DNA of 58,506 bases, taken from assembly GCF_027489515.1 (NCBI RefSeq), contig NZ_JAIXZS010000030.1, positions 1 through 58,506 on the forward strand, in the 5' to 3' direction. The notes beneath the pieces are model-generated. The model searched no databases. It saw only the letters and a program-made list of their open reading frames with translations, and had not been told where the DNA came from. Numbering within the stretch: position 1 is the first letter of the stretch; each line of letters opens with the position of its first letter. Of this stretch, positions 27,438 to 35,578 are shown piece by piece. Origin of the DNA: Novosphingobium sp. GTDB taxonomy: Bacteria; Pseudomonadota; Alphaproteobacteria; Sphingomonadales; Sphingomonadaceae. Made by a program: the position numbers and the translations under genes.

Positions 27438-28909
27438 CGCACTTCCGGCTTCAGGCCGAGGTGCGCCGCCAGCACCTTGAGGTCGCGCTCTACGCCTTCG
27501 TTGACCAGCACCGCGATCTGCGGCTGGACCGCCAGCACCAGCGTGCCGTCTTCGACCATGAGCGAACTGCCGCTGATCCCTTGCGCGGTATTGCCGCTGA
27601 AGCGCCGGCACAGCCGCGTGGCAAATCCCCAGGCCTGCGCCGCGCGCAGTTGCTCGGGAAGCGCAAGCGGGGCAAGGTCGGCCGGCAGGTCGGAGCGCCC
27701 GGTGTTGGCAATCATCGCCGCCGCCAGCATCGCGCGGTCTGCCGGCGAGGCGCCGATCCAGCGCTTGCGCAGCGCCCATTCGCGCGCGAGGTCGCCGCGC
27801 AGGTTGGGCTCGACCATCGCGGTGGCGAGGCACAGCATCGTCGCGGTCAGTCGCAAGTGCTCCGTGCCCGCCGCCACGTCCGGCAGGCGCGCGGCCACGG
27901 TCCAGCCGGTCACCATCGCCGCGGTCCCGGCGGCAATGCCGTATTCGGCGGTGAACGCCGCTGCCCCCGCGACCAGCGGGTCCTGCACTCTCACGCCGGG
28001 GGCCATGCGGTCCCACAGCAGGCCCTCGCGCAGCCCCCATGAGGAAAACACCAGCCGCCCCGGTTGCAGCGCGCGGATCAGAACGAAAAGCAGCGCCGCA
28101 GTATCGGGCAGTGCGGCAAGGCGCGAGCTAGAAAGTCCCGGCACCGGCATCAGCGTCTCGGGCTTGCGCTTTGCCAGCACCTTCGCAAGGGCCTGGGCCT
28201 GCGGTGCGTCAATCTCAAAGCCGTGCGGATCGTCGATCGGCCAGCCCGAAGCCGTCATCGCATAGCGGGCAAAGGCGCGCAGTGATCCGCCGACGAGGTA
28301 AAGCGTCGAGCCGGGCGCCGCCTGCCAGTCCGCGCGCTTGAGCATCTTGGCAATCGTCTGCCCGAACGCCCGCTCGCCCCCGGCGCGCAGGCCCGGAAGG
28401 CGCAGCGTGCCCAGCGGTAGCGACGTGCCGTGCCGGCAGCCCGCCGCATCGACATCGACGAGTTCAAGGCTTCCACCGCCGAGATCGCCCACCACGCCCT
28501 CGGCGCGGGGAAACGCGCCGATCACGCCATGCGCGCTGGTGATCGCTTCCTCCTCGCCGCTCAGCAGCCGCGGCGAAAGACCCAGCGCGCGGATCTGTTC
28601 GAGGAACTCGCCGCCATTGACCGCATCGCGCACGGCTGCCGTCGCCACCACGTCGACATCGGTGATGCCCTTGAGGTCCAGCAGCGTGCGATAACGCGCA
28701 AGGCTCGCCAGCGCCGCTGCCGATGCGCGCTGGCCAAGCTTGCCGTTCTCGGCCACGCTCTTGCCCAGCCGCGCCGTCACCTTCTCGTTGTGCAGCACAT
28801 CGGGCGCGCGCGCCGGCCCGCCATAGATGACGAGGCGCACGGTGTTGGAGCCGATATCGATGATCGCCCGGGTCGGCTCGTAGGAAGAGGCGCGGGTATA
28901 GCGGGTCAT
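27434..28909 (-). CDS. ppx: Exopolyphosphatase / Ppx-GppA family
   Basis: This 491-aa protein has the actin-like ATPase fold. AIIDIGSNTVRLVIYGG is at the N-terminus, LLSGEEEAITSAHGVIG follows the catalytic Glu region, and VVGDLGGGSLELVDV is the second phosphate loop. A C-terminal all-helical domain follows. The ATG at 28909 is chosen because the fold begins 15 residues later. It follows ppk by 13 nt, the typical ppk-ppx operon for making and degrading polyphosphate. Confidence 0.92.
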   Translation of the reverse strand: MTRYTRASSYEPTRAIIDIGSNTVRLVIYGGPARAPDVLHNEKVTARLGKSVAENGKLGQRASAAALASLARYRTLLDLKGITDVDVVATAAVRDAVNGGEFLEQIRALGLSPRLLSGEEEAITSAHGVIGAFPRAEGVVGDLGGGSLELVDVDAAGCRHGTSLPLGTLRLPGLRAGGERAFGQTIAKMLKRADWQAAPGSTLYLVGGSLRAFARYAMTASGWPIDDPHGFEIDAPQAQALAKVLAKRKPETLMPVPGLSSSRLAALPDTAALLFVLIRALQPGRLVFSSWGLREGLLWDRMAPGVRVQDPLVAGAAAFTAEYGIAAGTAAMVTGWTVAARLPDVAAGTEHLRLTATMLCLATAMVEPNLRGDLAREWALRKRWIGASPADRAMLAAAMIANTGRSDLPADLAPLALPEQLRAAQAWGFATRLCRRFSGNTAQGISGSSLMVEDGTLVLAVQPQIAVLVNEGVERDLKVLAAHLGLKPEVR

Positions 28910-28922
28910 GCCGGGTATCGGA

Positions 28923-31103
28923 TCACGCGGGTGACATCCCGCCGCGGCGCAGGGCAAGCTTGGGCACCTTGCGCCCCTTGCTAAGCGACGCCCCGCGTCC
29001 GGAGAGCGAGGGGTTGGTCATGAAGTAACGGTGCACGTTGAACGGCTTCGGACCCGGATCGGCGCGGTGATAGGTGCCGTCGGGCTCCAGAATCCAGCTC
29101 TGCTCGGTATCGAGAAGGTTGGCGAGCATGACCTGATCGAGCACCTGATCGTGCACCGTCGGGTTCTTGATCGGCACCAGCACTTCGACTCGCCGGTCAA
29201 GGTTGCGCGTCATCCCGTCGGCCGAGGAAATGAACACGCGCGCCCGCCGGTTAGGCAGCGGTGCGCCGTTGCCAAAGGCCCAGATGCGGCTGTGCTCAAG
29301 GAAGCGGCCGATGACAGACTTCACGCGGATGCGCTCGGAAAGCCCCGGCACGCCCGGCCGCAGGCAGCAGATCCCGCGTACCACGAGGTTGATCTCCACC
29401 CCCGCCGCACTCGCGGCATAGAGCCGGTTGATCAGCTGGCTGTCGGTCAGCGCGTTGAGCTTGGCCCAGATCGAGGCCGGCTTGCCCGCCTCGGCAAAGG
29501 CAATCTCGCGCTCGATGCACTCATAGAGTTTGCGCCGCACCCCGATGGGCGCAATCGCCAGCATCTCGGTCGCCTTGGGCTCGATATAGCCGGTGATGAA
29601 GTTGAACAGCAGGCCCGCATCGCGTCCGAATTTGGGGTCGGCGGTGAAGAAGCTGAGGTCGGTGTAAATGCGCGCCGTCACCGGGTGATAGTTGCCCGTG
29701 CCGAAGTGGCAGTAGGTGCGATAGCCTTCGCCTTCGCGCCGCACGACCATCGAGACCTTGGCGTGGGTCTTCCAGTCGACGAAGCCGTAGATCACCTGCA
29801 CGCCTGCGCGTTCGAGCTGGCTTGCCCAGTGAAGGTTCTGCTCCTCGTCGAAGCGCGCCTTGAGCTCTACCACCGCGGTCACCGACTTACCAGCCTCTGC
29901 CGCCGCGATCAGCGCCGCGATCACCGCCGATTGCTTGCCCGCGCGGTAGAGCGTCTGCTTGATCGCCACGACGTCCGGGTCCGAGGCCGCCTGCCGCAGG
30001 AAATCGACCACCACGTCGAAGCTCTCGAACGGGTGATGGATCACAAGGTCCTTGGTGCGGATCGCGGCAAAGCAATCGCCGTCATGTTCGCGCACGCGTT
30101 CTGGATAGCGCGGGATGTAGGGCTCGAACTTCAATTCGGGCCGGTCGGTATCGACGATCACCGAAAGCCCGTTCATCGCCAGCAGCCCGCCTGCCTTGAT
30201 CACCATCGCATGGTCGAGCCGCAGCTTGTCGCGCAGCAGGGCCTCGGCTTCGGGATCGAAGTTTTCCTGCACCTGCAGCAGAATGACCCGTCCGCGCCGC
30301 CGCCGCTGGATCGCGGTGCGGAAATAGCGCACGAGGTCCTCGGCGTCTTCCTCCACCTCGATGTCGCTGTCGCGCAGCACGCGGAAGGTGCCGTGGCCCT
30401 GAATGCGGAAACCGGGGAAGAGCTTTCCGGCCCCGCGCAGAATCAGTTCCTCGATGCTGATCCAGCACGCAGGTGCGCCCGGAACCCGCACGAAGCGCGG
30501 CAGCGCCGGGGGCACAAGGATCATCTCCGTCACCGCCTCGCCATCCGCCAGCCGCGTCAGGTTAAAGAGAATGCCGGTGCCTTGGTTGTTGATGAAGGGG
30601 AAGGGGTGCGCCGGATCGATCGCCTGCGGGGTCAGCGCCGGGAAAACGTGCTCCTCGAAGTAATGCGCCAGCCATTCGGACTGCGACTTGTCGAGCTTGC
30701 GGTCGCCGACGATGCGAATGCCCGCACTGTCGAGCTGCTCGGTGAGATCGGCAAGGATCGTCTGCTGCGCGCGTACCAGTTCCTCCACCCCGCGATAAGC
30801 CGCCTGGAGCTGCTGGGTAGGCGTCAGGCCATCGATCGAAAGCTCGTCGATCCCCTGGCGCACCTGCGCGGCGAGCCCCGCCACGCGCACCATCATGAAT
30901 TCATCGAGATTGGTGCCCGAGATCGAGAGAAACCGCAGCCGCTCCAGCACCGGATAGCCCATGTTCTGCGCTTCGGCGAGCACGCGCCGATTGAACGCCA
31001 GCCAGCTCAGCTCGCGGTTGAAGTAGCGATAGGCGGGAAGGGAAGGGCTGTTTGTCGCATCTTCGGCTGACGGGCTGCTCGCCGCGGTCTGCGGATCATC
31101 CAT
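28923..31103 (-). CDS. ppk: Polyphosphate kinase 1
   Basis: This 726-aa protein begins with the PPK1 N-domain (YRYFNRELSWLAFNRRVLAEA). The two phospholipase D-like catalytic halves follow: VDFLRQAASDPDVVAIKQTLYRAG, then YCHFGTGNYHP, which holds the His corresponding to the residue phosphorylated in E. coli PPK1, and IYTDLSFFTADPKFG. GGGGAG lies about 10 nt upstream of the ATG at 31103. It makes polyphosphate from ATP reversibly. Confidence 0.95.
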   Translation of the reverse strand: MDDPQTAASSPSAEDATNSPSLPAYRYFNRELSWLAFNRRVLAEAQNMGYPVLERLRFLSISGTNLDEFMMVRVAGLAAQVRQGIDELSIDGLTPTQQLQAAYRGVEELVRAQQTILADLTEQLDSAGIRIVGDRKLDKSQSEWLAHYFEEHVFPALTPQAIDPAHPFPFINNQGTGILFNLTRLADGEAVTEMILVPPALPRFVRVPGAPACWISIEELILRGAGKLFPGFRIQGHGTFRVLRDSDIEVEEDAEDLVRYFRTAIQRRRRGRVILLQVQENFDPEAEALLRDKLRLDHAMVIKAGGLLAMNGLSVIVDTDRPELKFEPYIPRYPERVREHDGDCFAAIRTKDLVIHHPFESFDVVVDFLRQAASDPDVVAIKQTLYRAGKQSAVIAALIAAAEAGKSVTAVVELKARFDEEQNLHWASQLERAGVQVIYGFVDWKTHAKVSMVVRREGEGYRTYCHFGTGNYHPVTARIYTDLSFFTADPKFGRDAGLLFNFITGYIEPKATEMLAIAPIGVRRKLYECIEREIAFAEAGKPASIWAKLNALTDSQLINRLYAASAAGVEINLVVRGICCLRPGVPGLSERIRVKSVIGRFLEHSRIWAFGNGAPLPNRRARVFISSADGMTRNLDRRVEVLVPIKNPTVHDQVLDQVMLANLLDTEQSWILEPDGTYHRADPGPKPFNVHRYFMTNPSLSGRGASLSKGRKVPKLALRRGGMSPA

Positions 31104-31563
31104 TGTCCATGCTCCCCCCGATGTCCGCCGACGTGAGGCGGATCGCGGCGCGGCATGGTGGCCGATTGCGACAGAGCGATGACATGCGGGTGGCATAGCA
31201 CAAGGCGGGGCAGGACAGGCAAGGGGCGCGCAGAGGTTTTGCCGGACCTTTGCGTGGCCGCTTGCCGGGAACCAACAACTGGGCCGGCGCGTTGCAGTAG
31301 GTAATGTCTACTCATTTCATCGACATTTTGCCCCGCTTTGGCGCGAGGCTATTCTCTACTCTATAGGTTGAGATAACCTCGTAGCCGGTTCTGGGAACGA
31401 ATCGAAGGGCGGAGGGCACGCTGGCAGGTCTGGTGGCGGAACCAAAAGCTTCTCTTTGCCGTCCCCAAGTAGAACTCTAATGTCTATCGGAATAATTGAG
31501 TTTAGTCACGACCCGACGGTGCAGGGGACCACCCCGAGGCTGACGCAAACGGGAGTACGATGC
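31104..31563 (+). promoter_or_regulatory. 460-bp intergenic region with a possible structured leader upstream of the sulfate operon
   Basis: No gene is seen. The stretch 31300-31500 is less GC-rich, as expected for a promoter. Two small inverted repeats are visible: AGGTT-GAGAT-AACCT near 31367 and GGGG-ACCA-CCCC at 31524-31535. The second lies about 30 nt before the sbp start, where a cis-acting RNA element could sit. It does not read as a SAM-II riboswitch. Confidence 0.4.
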
Positions 31564-32607
31564 ATGACCACTCGCGACACACACCTTGCCCTTCGCCGCC
31601 GCGTGGTTCTTGCAGGCGCGCTGGGCCTGGGCCTCATGCTGGCCGGCTGCTCGGGCGGCGGAAGCAAATCGGGCGCGGTGGAGCTGACCAACGTCTCCTA
31701 CGATCCCACGCGCGAACTTTATCAGGCGATAAATCCGGCCTTTGCCGCGTTCTGGAAGCAGAAGACCGGCAAGGACGTGACCTTCCGGATGAGCCACGGC
31801 GGCTCGGGCAAGCAGAGCCGCGCGATCATCGACGGGCTCGAAGCTGACGTCGCCACGCTGGCGCTCGCTTATGACATCGACGCCATCGCGGAGAAGGGCA
31901 AGCTGCTCCCGGCCGACTGGCAGAAGGCTCTGCCGGACAACAGCGCGCCCTATACCTCGACCATCGTGTTCCTCGTGCGCAAGGGCAATCCCAAGGGCAT
32001 CAAGGATTGGGGCGATCTGGTGAAGCCCGGCGTCGAGGTGATCACCGCCAATCCCAAGACCGGCGGCGGCGCGCGCTGGAACTTCCTCGCGGCCTGGGCT
32101 TATGGGCGCAAGGCGGGCGGTTCGGATGCGGCGGCCGAAGCCTACGTGAAGCAGCTGTTCCAGCACGTGCCCGTGCTCGATAGCGGCGCGCGCGGCTCCA
32201 CCACCACGTTCGTCGAGCGCGGCATCGGCGACGTTCTCATCTCATGGGAAAACGAGGCCTTCCTCGCCGAAAAGAAGCTCGGCGCGGGCAAGTTCGAGAT
32301 TGTCGCGCCCTCGATCTCGATCCTCGCCGAACCTTCAGTCGCGGTCGTCACCGCCAATGCAAAGAAGCATGGCACCACCGAAGTGGCTGACGCATACCTG
32401 CGCTATCTCTACACGCCGGAGGCGCAGACCGCGATCGCGCACAACTTCTACCGTCCGCGCGATCCGGCCATCGCACAGCAGTTCAAGGCGCAGTTCCCGG
32501 AAATCCCGATGGTCACCATCGACAAGGATTTCGGCGGCTGGGCCAAGGCGCAGAAGACCTTCTTCGACGATGGCGGCGTGTTCGACCGCATCTACACGAA
32601 GAAGTAA
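31564..32607 (+). CDS. sbp: Sulfate ABC transporter substrate-binding protein (lipoprotein)
   Basis: The 347-aa protein has an Arg-rich export signal and lipobox ([20 protein letters not shown]), so it is probably lipid-anchored rather than free in the periplasm. The mature domain matches sulfate-binding proteins: [57 protein letters not shown] and YLYTPEAQ. The start at 31564 gives a proper signal sequence. It is first in an operon with cysT, cysW, cysA and a YezD-like gene. Confidence 0.94.
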   Translation: MTTRDTHLALRRRVVLAGALGLGLMLAGCSGGGSKSGAVELTNVSYDPTRELYQAINPAFAAFWKQKTGKDVTFRMSHGGSGKQSRAIIDGLEADVATLALAYDIDAIAEKGKLLPADWQKALPDNSAPYTSTIVFLVRKGNPKGIKDWGDLVKPGVEVITANPKTGGGARWNFLAAWAYGRKAGGSDAAAEAYVKQLFQHVPVLDSGARGSTTTFVERGIGDVLISWENEAFLAEKKLGAGKFEIVAPSISILAEPSVAVVTANAKKHGTTEVADAYLRYLYTPEAQTAIAHNFYRPRDPAIAQQFKAQFPEIPMVTIDKDFGGWAKAQKTFFDDGGVFDRIYTKK

Positions 32608-32628
32608 GGCGGGGCAGGGGGCTTCACC

Positions 32629-33480
32629 ATGTCCGGTCCAACCTTGGCCAGCAGGCGCTGGAGGCAGCCGTCCGTGTTGCCCGGCTTCGGCCTCAGCTTC
32701 GGCTTCACGCTTGCGTGGCTGACGCTGATCGTGCTGATCCCGCTCGCCACGATCTTCCTCAAGGCCGCGGGGCTCGGCTGGTCCGAGTTCCTCGCGGTCG
32801 GCTTCAGCCGGCGCGCGATGGCCGCCTATCAGCTGAGCTTCGGCACCGCTGCCGTCGCTGGCCTCGTCAATGCGGTGTTCGGCCTGATCGTCGCGTGGGT
32901 GCTGGTGCGCTACGATTTCACCGGCAAGCAGGTGGTCAGCGCGCTCGTCGATCTGCCCTTTGCGCTGCCCACTGCGGTCGCCGGCATCGCGCTCACCGCG
33001 CTCTACACGCCCACCGGCTGGATCGGGCAGTTCCTTGAGCCGCTCGGGATCAAGGTCGCCTTCACCTGGATCGGCATCACCATCGCGCTTGTCTTCATCG
33101 GCTTGCCCTTCGTGGTCCGCTCGGTCGAGCCGGTGCTGGCCGATCTCGGCCGCGAGGTAGAGGAGGCCGCCGCGACGCTTGGTGCTACCCGGTGGCAGAC
33201 CTTCACCCGCGTGATCTTCCCCGCCATCGGCCCCGCGCTCCTTACCGGCTTTGCGCTCGCCTTCGCACGCGGTGTCGGGGAATATGGCTCGGTGATCTTC
33301 ATTTCGGGCAACATGCCCGGCCGCACCGAGATCGCGCCCTTGCTGATCGTCACCCAGCTTGAGCAATACGCCTATGCCGGCGCCACCGCGATCGCCGTGG
33401 TGATGATGCTCGCCTCTTTCGCGGTGCTGCTCCTGATCAACCTCGTGCAGGCCGCCAGCCGGCGGAGGACGGGCGCATGA
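32629..33480 (+). CDS. cysT: Sulfate ABC transporter permease CysT
   Basis: The 283-aa membrane protein has six predicted helices and the permease EAA loop EEAAATLGATRWQTFTRVIFPAIGPALLTG, which contacts CysA. The PGFGLSFGFTLAWLTLIVLIPLA start is characteristic of CysT/CysU. It lies 21 nt after sbp and overlaps cysW by 4 nt. Confidence 0.94.
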   Translation: MSGPTLASRRWRQPSVLPGFGLSFGFTLAWLTLIVLIPLATIFLKAAGLGWSEFLAVGFSRRAMAAYQLSFGTAAVAGLVNAVFGLIVAWVLVRYDFTGKQVVSALVDLPFALPTAVAGIALTALYTPTGWIGQFLEPLGIKVAFTWIGITIALVFIGLPFVVRSVEPVLADLGREVEEAAATLGATRWQTFTRVIFPAIGPALLTGFALAFARGVGEYGSVIFISGNMPGRTEIAPLLIVTQLEQYAYAGATAIAVVMMLASFAVLLLINLVQAASRRRTGA

Positions 33481-34313
33481 GCATGGCTCCCACCAGCGAA
33501 AGCCCGCTTGCGCGCGCTGCGCTCATCACGGTCGCGCTCGTGTTCCTCGGCTTCTTTCTGCTGCTGCCGCTGCTCGCGGTGTTCAGCGAGGCGCTGCGGC
33601 AGGGCGCCGGGCCGTTTCTCGATGCGCTGCACACGCCCGATGCGCTGGCCGCGATCCGGCTGACCTTGCTGATCGCGGCGATCTCGGTGCCGCTCAACAT
33701 GGTCTTCGGCGTCGCTGCCAGCTGGGCGATCACCAAGTTCCAGTTCCCCGGCAAAGCGCTCCTTATCACGCTGATAGATTTGCCTTTTTCGGTCTCTCCC
33801 GTGGTCTCGGGGCTGATCTTCGTGCTCCTCTTCGGCGCCAATGGCCTGTTCGGCGCATGGCTGGCCGAGCACGATCTCAAGATCATCTTCGCGGTGCCCG
33901 GCATCGTGCTCGCCACGGTCTTCATCACCTTCCCCTTCGTCGCGCGCGAGCTCATCCCGCTGATGCTCGAACAGGGTAAAGATGATGAAGAAGCCGCGAT
34001 CTCGCTGGGCGCGAACGGCTGGCAGACCTTCTGGCATGTCACCTTGCCGAATATCCGCTGGGGCCTGCTCTACGGCGTGCTGCTCTGCAACGCCCGCGCC
34101 ATGGGCGAATTCGGCGCCGTCTCGGTCGTCTCCGGCCATATCCGGGGCGAGACCAACACGATGCCGCTCCATGTCGAGATACTCTACAACGAGTACGATT
34201 TCGTCGGCGCCTTCGCGGTCGCCTCTCTCCTCGCGCTGCTCGCTCTGGTGACTCTGATCGCCAAGACGGTCCTCGAATGGCGCTTTGGCCTCCATGCAGG
34301 AGCACGGCATTGA
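33477..34313 (+). CDS. cysW: Sulfate ABC transporter permease CysW
   Basis: The 278-aa protein has six predicted helices and the EAA loop [64 protein letters not shown] is a hallmark of CysW. The ATG at 33477 overlaps the cysT stop as ATGA; a second ATG two codons later is possible. Confidence 0.94.
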   Translation: MSMAPTSESPLARAALITVALVFLGFFLLLPLLAVFSEALRQGAGPFLDALHTPDALAAIRLTLLIAAISVPLNMVFGVAASWAITKFQFPGKALLITLIDLPFSVSPVVSGLIFVLLFGANGLFGAWLAEHDLKIIFAVPGIVLATVFITFPFVARELIPLMLEQGKDDEEAAISLGANGWQTFWHVTLPNIRWGLLYGVLLCNARAMGEFGAVSVVSGHIRGETNTMPLHVEILYNEYDFVGAFAVASLLALLALVTLIAKTVLEWRFGLHAGARH

Positions 34314-35314
34314 TCCACCTTCGCGGCATCACCAAGCGCTTCGGCGATTACCCGGCGCTGCACGGCATCGATCTTGATGTCGCACCGGGCGAGTTCATCG
34401 CGCTGCTCGGCCCGTCGGGCTCGGGCAAGACGACACTCCTGCGCATCATCGCGGGCCTCGAATTCCAGGACAGCGGCACCGTACTGCTTGGCGGCGAGGA
34501 CGTGTCCTCGCTGCCCGTTGCCCAGCGCCACGTCGGCTTCGTGTTCCAGCACTACGCGCTGTTCCGCCACATGACGGTGGCCGACAACGTCGCCTTCGGG
34601 CTCAGCGTCCGCCGGGGTAAGGACCGCCTGCCCAAGGCCGCTCGCCATGCCCGCGCCGAAGAGCTGCTGCGCCTTGTCCAGCTGGAAGGTCTCGGTAGCC
34701 GCTACCCCGGCCAGCTTTCGGGCGGCCAGCGCCAGCGCGTTGCGCTTGCCCGTGCGCTTGCGATCGAACCGCGCCTGCTACTCCTCGATGAACCTTTCGG
34801 CGCGCTCGATGCCAAAGTCCGCAAGGACCTGCGCCGCTGGCTGCGCGATCTGCACAAGCAGATGGGCCTCACATCGATCTTCGTGACGCATGATCAGGAA
34901 GAAGCCCTCGAACTCGCCGACCGGGTCGTCGTGATGAACCAGGGCCGCATCGAGCAGATCGGCGCACCCGACGCGGTCTACATGAACCCCGAGACGCCTT
35001 TCGTTTCGCACTTCGTGGGGGAGACCAACCGGTTGCCAGTGCCGGGAACTGCCGCGGGCAGCGAAATCCACTTCCGCCCGCACGAGATCACGCTGGCGCC
35101 CGATGGTGCCGAGGCGCTGCTCGTCGACAACGTGTTCCGCAAGGGCGCGGTGTGGCGCGCGGAAGGGCTTCTCGAAGGCAGCGGACAATTTGTCGAGCTC
35201 GATCTGCCGAGCAGCGGCGAAGCACCCCGCCTCGGCCAGACGATCCGCTTCAACCCCCACCGCGCACGCATGTTCAACGCAAATGGAGACCAGACCCAAG
35301 GAGAAACCCGATGA
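34310..35314 (+). CDS. cysA: Sulfate ABC transporter ATP-binding protein CysA, TTG start
   Basis: The 334-aa ATPase has all ABC motifs: Walker [11 protein letters not shown]-loop VFQHYALF, signature [15 protein letters not shown], Walker [15 protein letters not shown] and H-loop [11 protein letters not shown]-terminal TOBE-like regulatory domain follows. I place the start at a TTG (34310) that overlaps the cysW stop as TTGA and has AGGAG 7 nt upstream. No in-frame ATG or GTG with a ribosome-binding site is as well placed. It energises sulfate/thiosulfate import. Confidence 0.94.
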   Translation: MIHLRGITKRFGDYPALHGIDLDVAPGEFIALLGPSGSGKTTLLRIIAGLEFQDSGTVLLGGEDVSSLPVAQRHVGFVFQHYALFRHMTVADNVAFGLSVRRGKDRLPKAARHARAEELLRLVQLEGLGSRYPGQLSGGQRQRVALARALAIEPRLLLLDEPFGALDAKVRKDLRRWLRDLHKQMGLTSIFVTHDQEEALELADRVVVMNQGRIEQIGAPDAVYMNPETPFVSHFVGETNRLPVPGTAAGSEIHFRPHEITLAPDGAEALLVDNVFRKGAVWRAEGLLEGSGQFVELDLPSSGEAPRLGQTIRFNPHRARMFNANGDQTQGETR

Positions 35315-35481
35315 CCACACCGACCCCGCCGGCTGATGCCCAGCGTCACCTCGAGGAAAGCCTCGCCAGCGTGCGCGAGGCGCTCACCGGCCTGCGTTTC
35401 GGCACCGTCGCTCTGACCGTGCACGAAGGTCGCGTCGTCCAGATCGACGTAACCGAGAAGAAGCGCCTCAAGCCCAGCTGA
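35311..35481 (+). CDS. YezD-like small protein (DUF2292)
   Basis: This 56-aa protein reads as the YezD/DUF2292 family: [19 protein letters not shown] followed by [21 protein letters not shown]. It overlaps the cysA stop as ATGA and has AAGGAG about 8 nt upstream, so it is part of the sulfate operon. Members are often found beside sulfate or cysteine assimilation genes, but the molecular role is unknown. The size and helix-strand pattern suggest a small cytosolic regulator or adaptor. Confidence 0.85.
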   Translation: MTTPTPPADAQRHLEESLASVREALTGLRFGTVALTVHEGRVVQIDVTEKKRLKPS

Positions 35482-35578
35482 CCTGACCAAACAACCACAA
35501 CCAAGACACATCACCCACTCAATCACTGAGCCCACCGGACCACCGGAGGCATCGTGAGACCCAGACAAAGGATCGACG

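Noticed and set aside
26073..28040. 655-codon minus-strand open frame across the dipeptidase and ppx
   Set aside because: The true ppx frame on the same strand has full motifs; this one is out of frame and motif-free.
29031..31070. 679-codon open frame antisense to ppk
   Set aside because: Shadow of ppk: composition is His/Arg/Asp-rich with no domain signature.
31500..31563. SAM-II or SAH riboswitch before sbp
   Set aside because: The conserved cores of those classes could not be found by eye; only a short GGGG/CCCC hairpin is evident.
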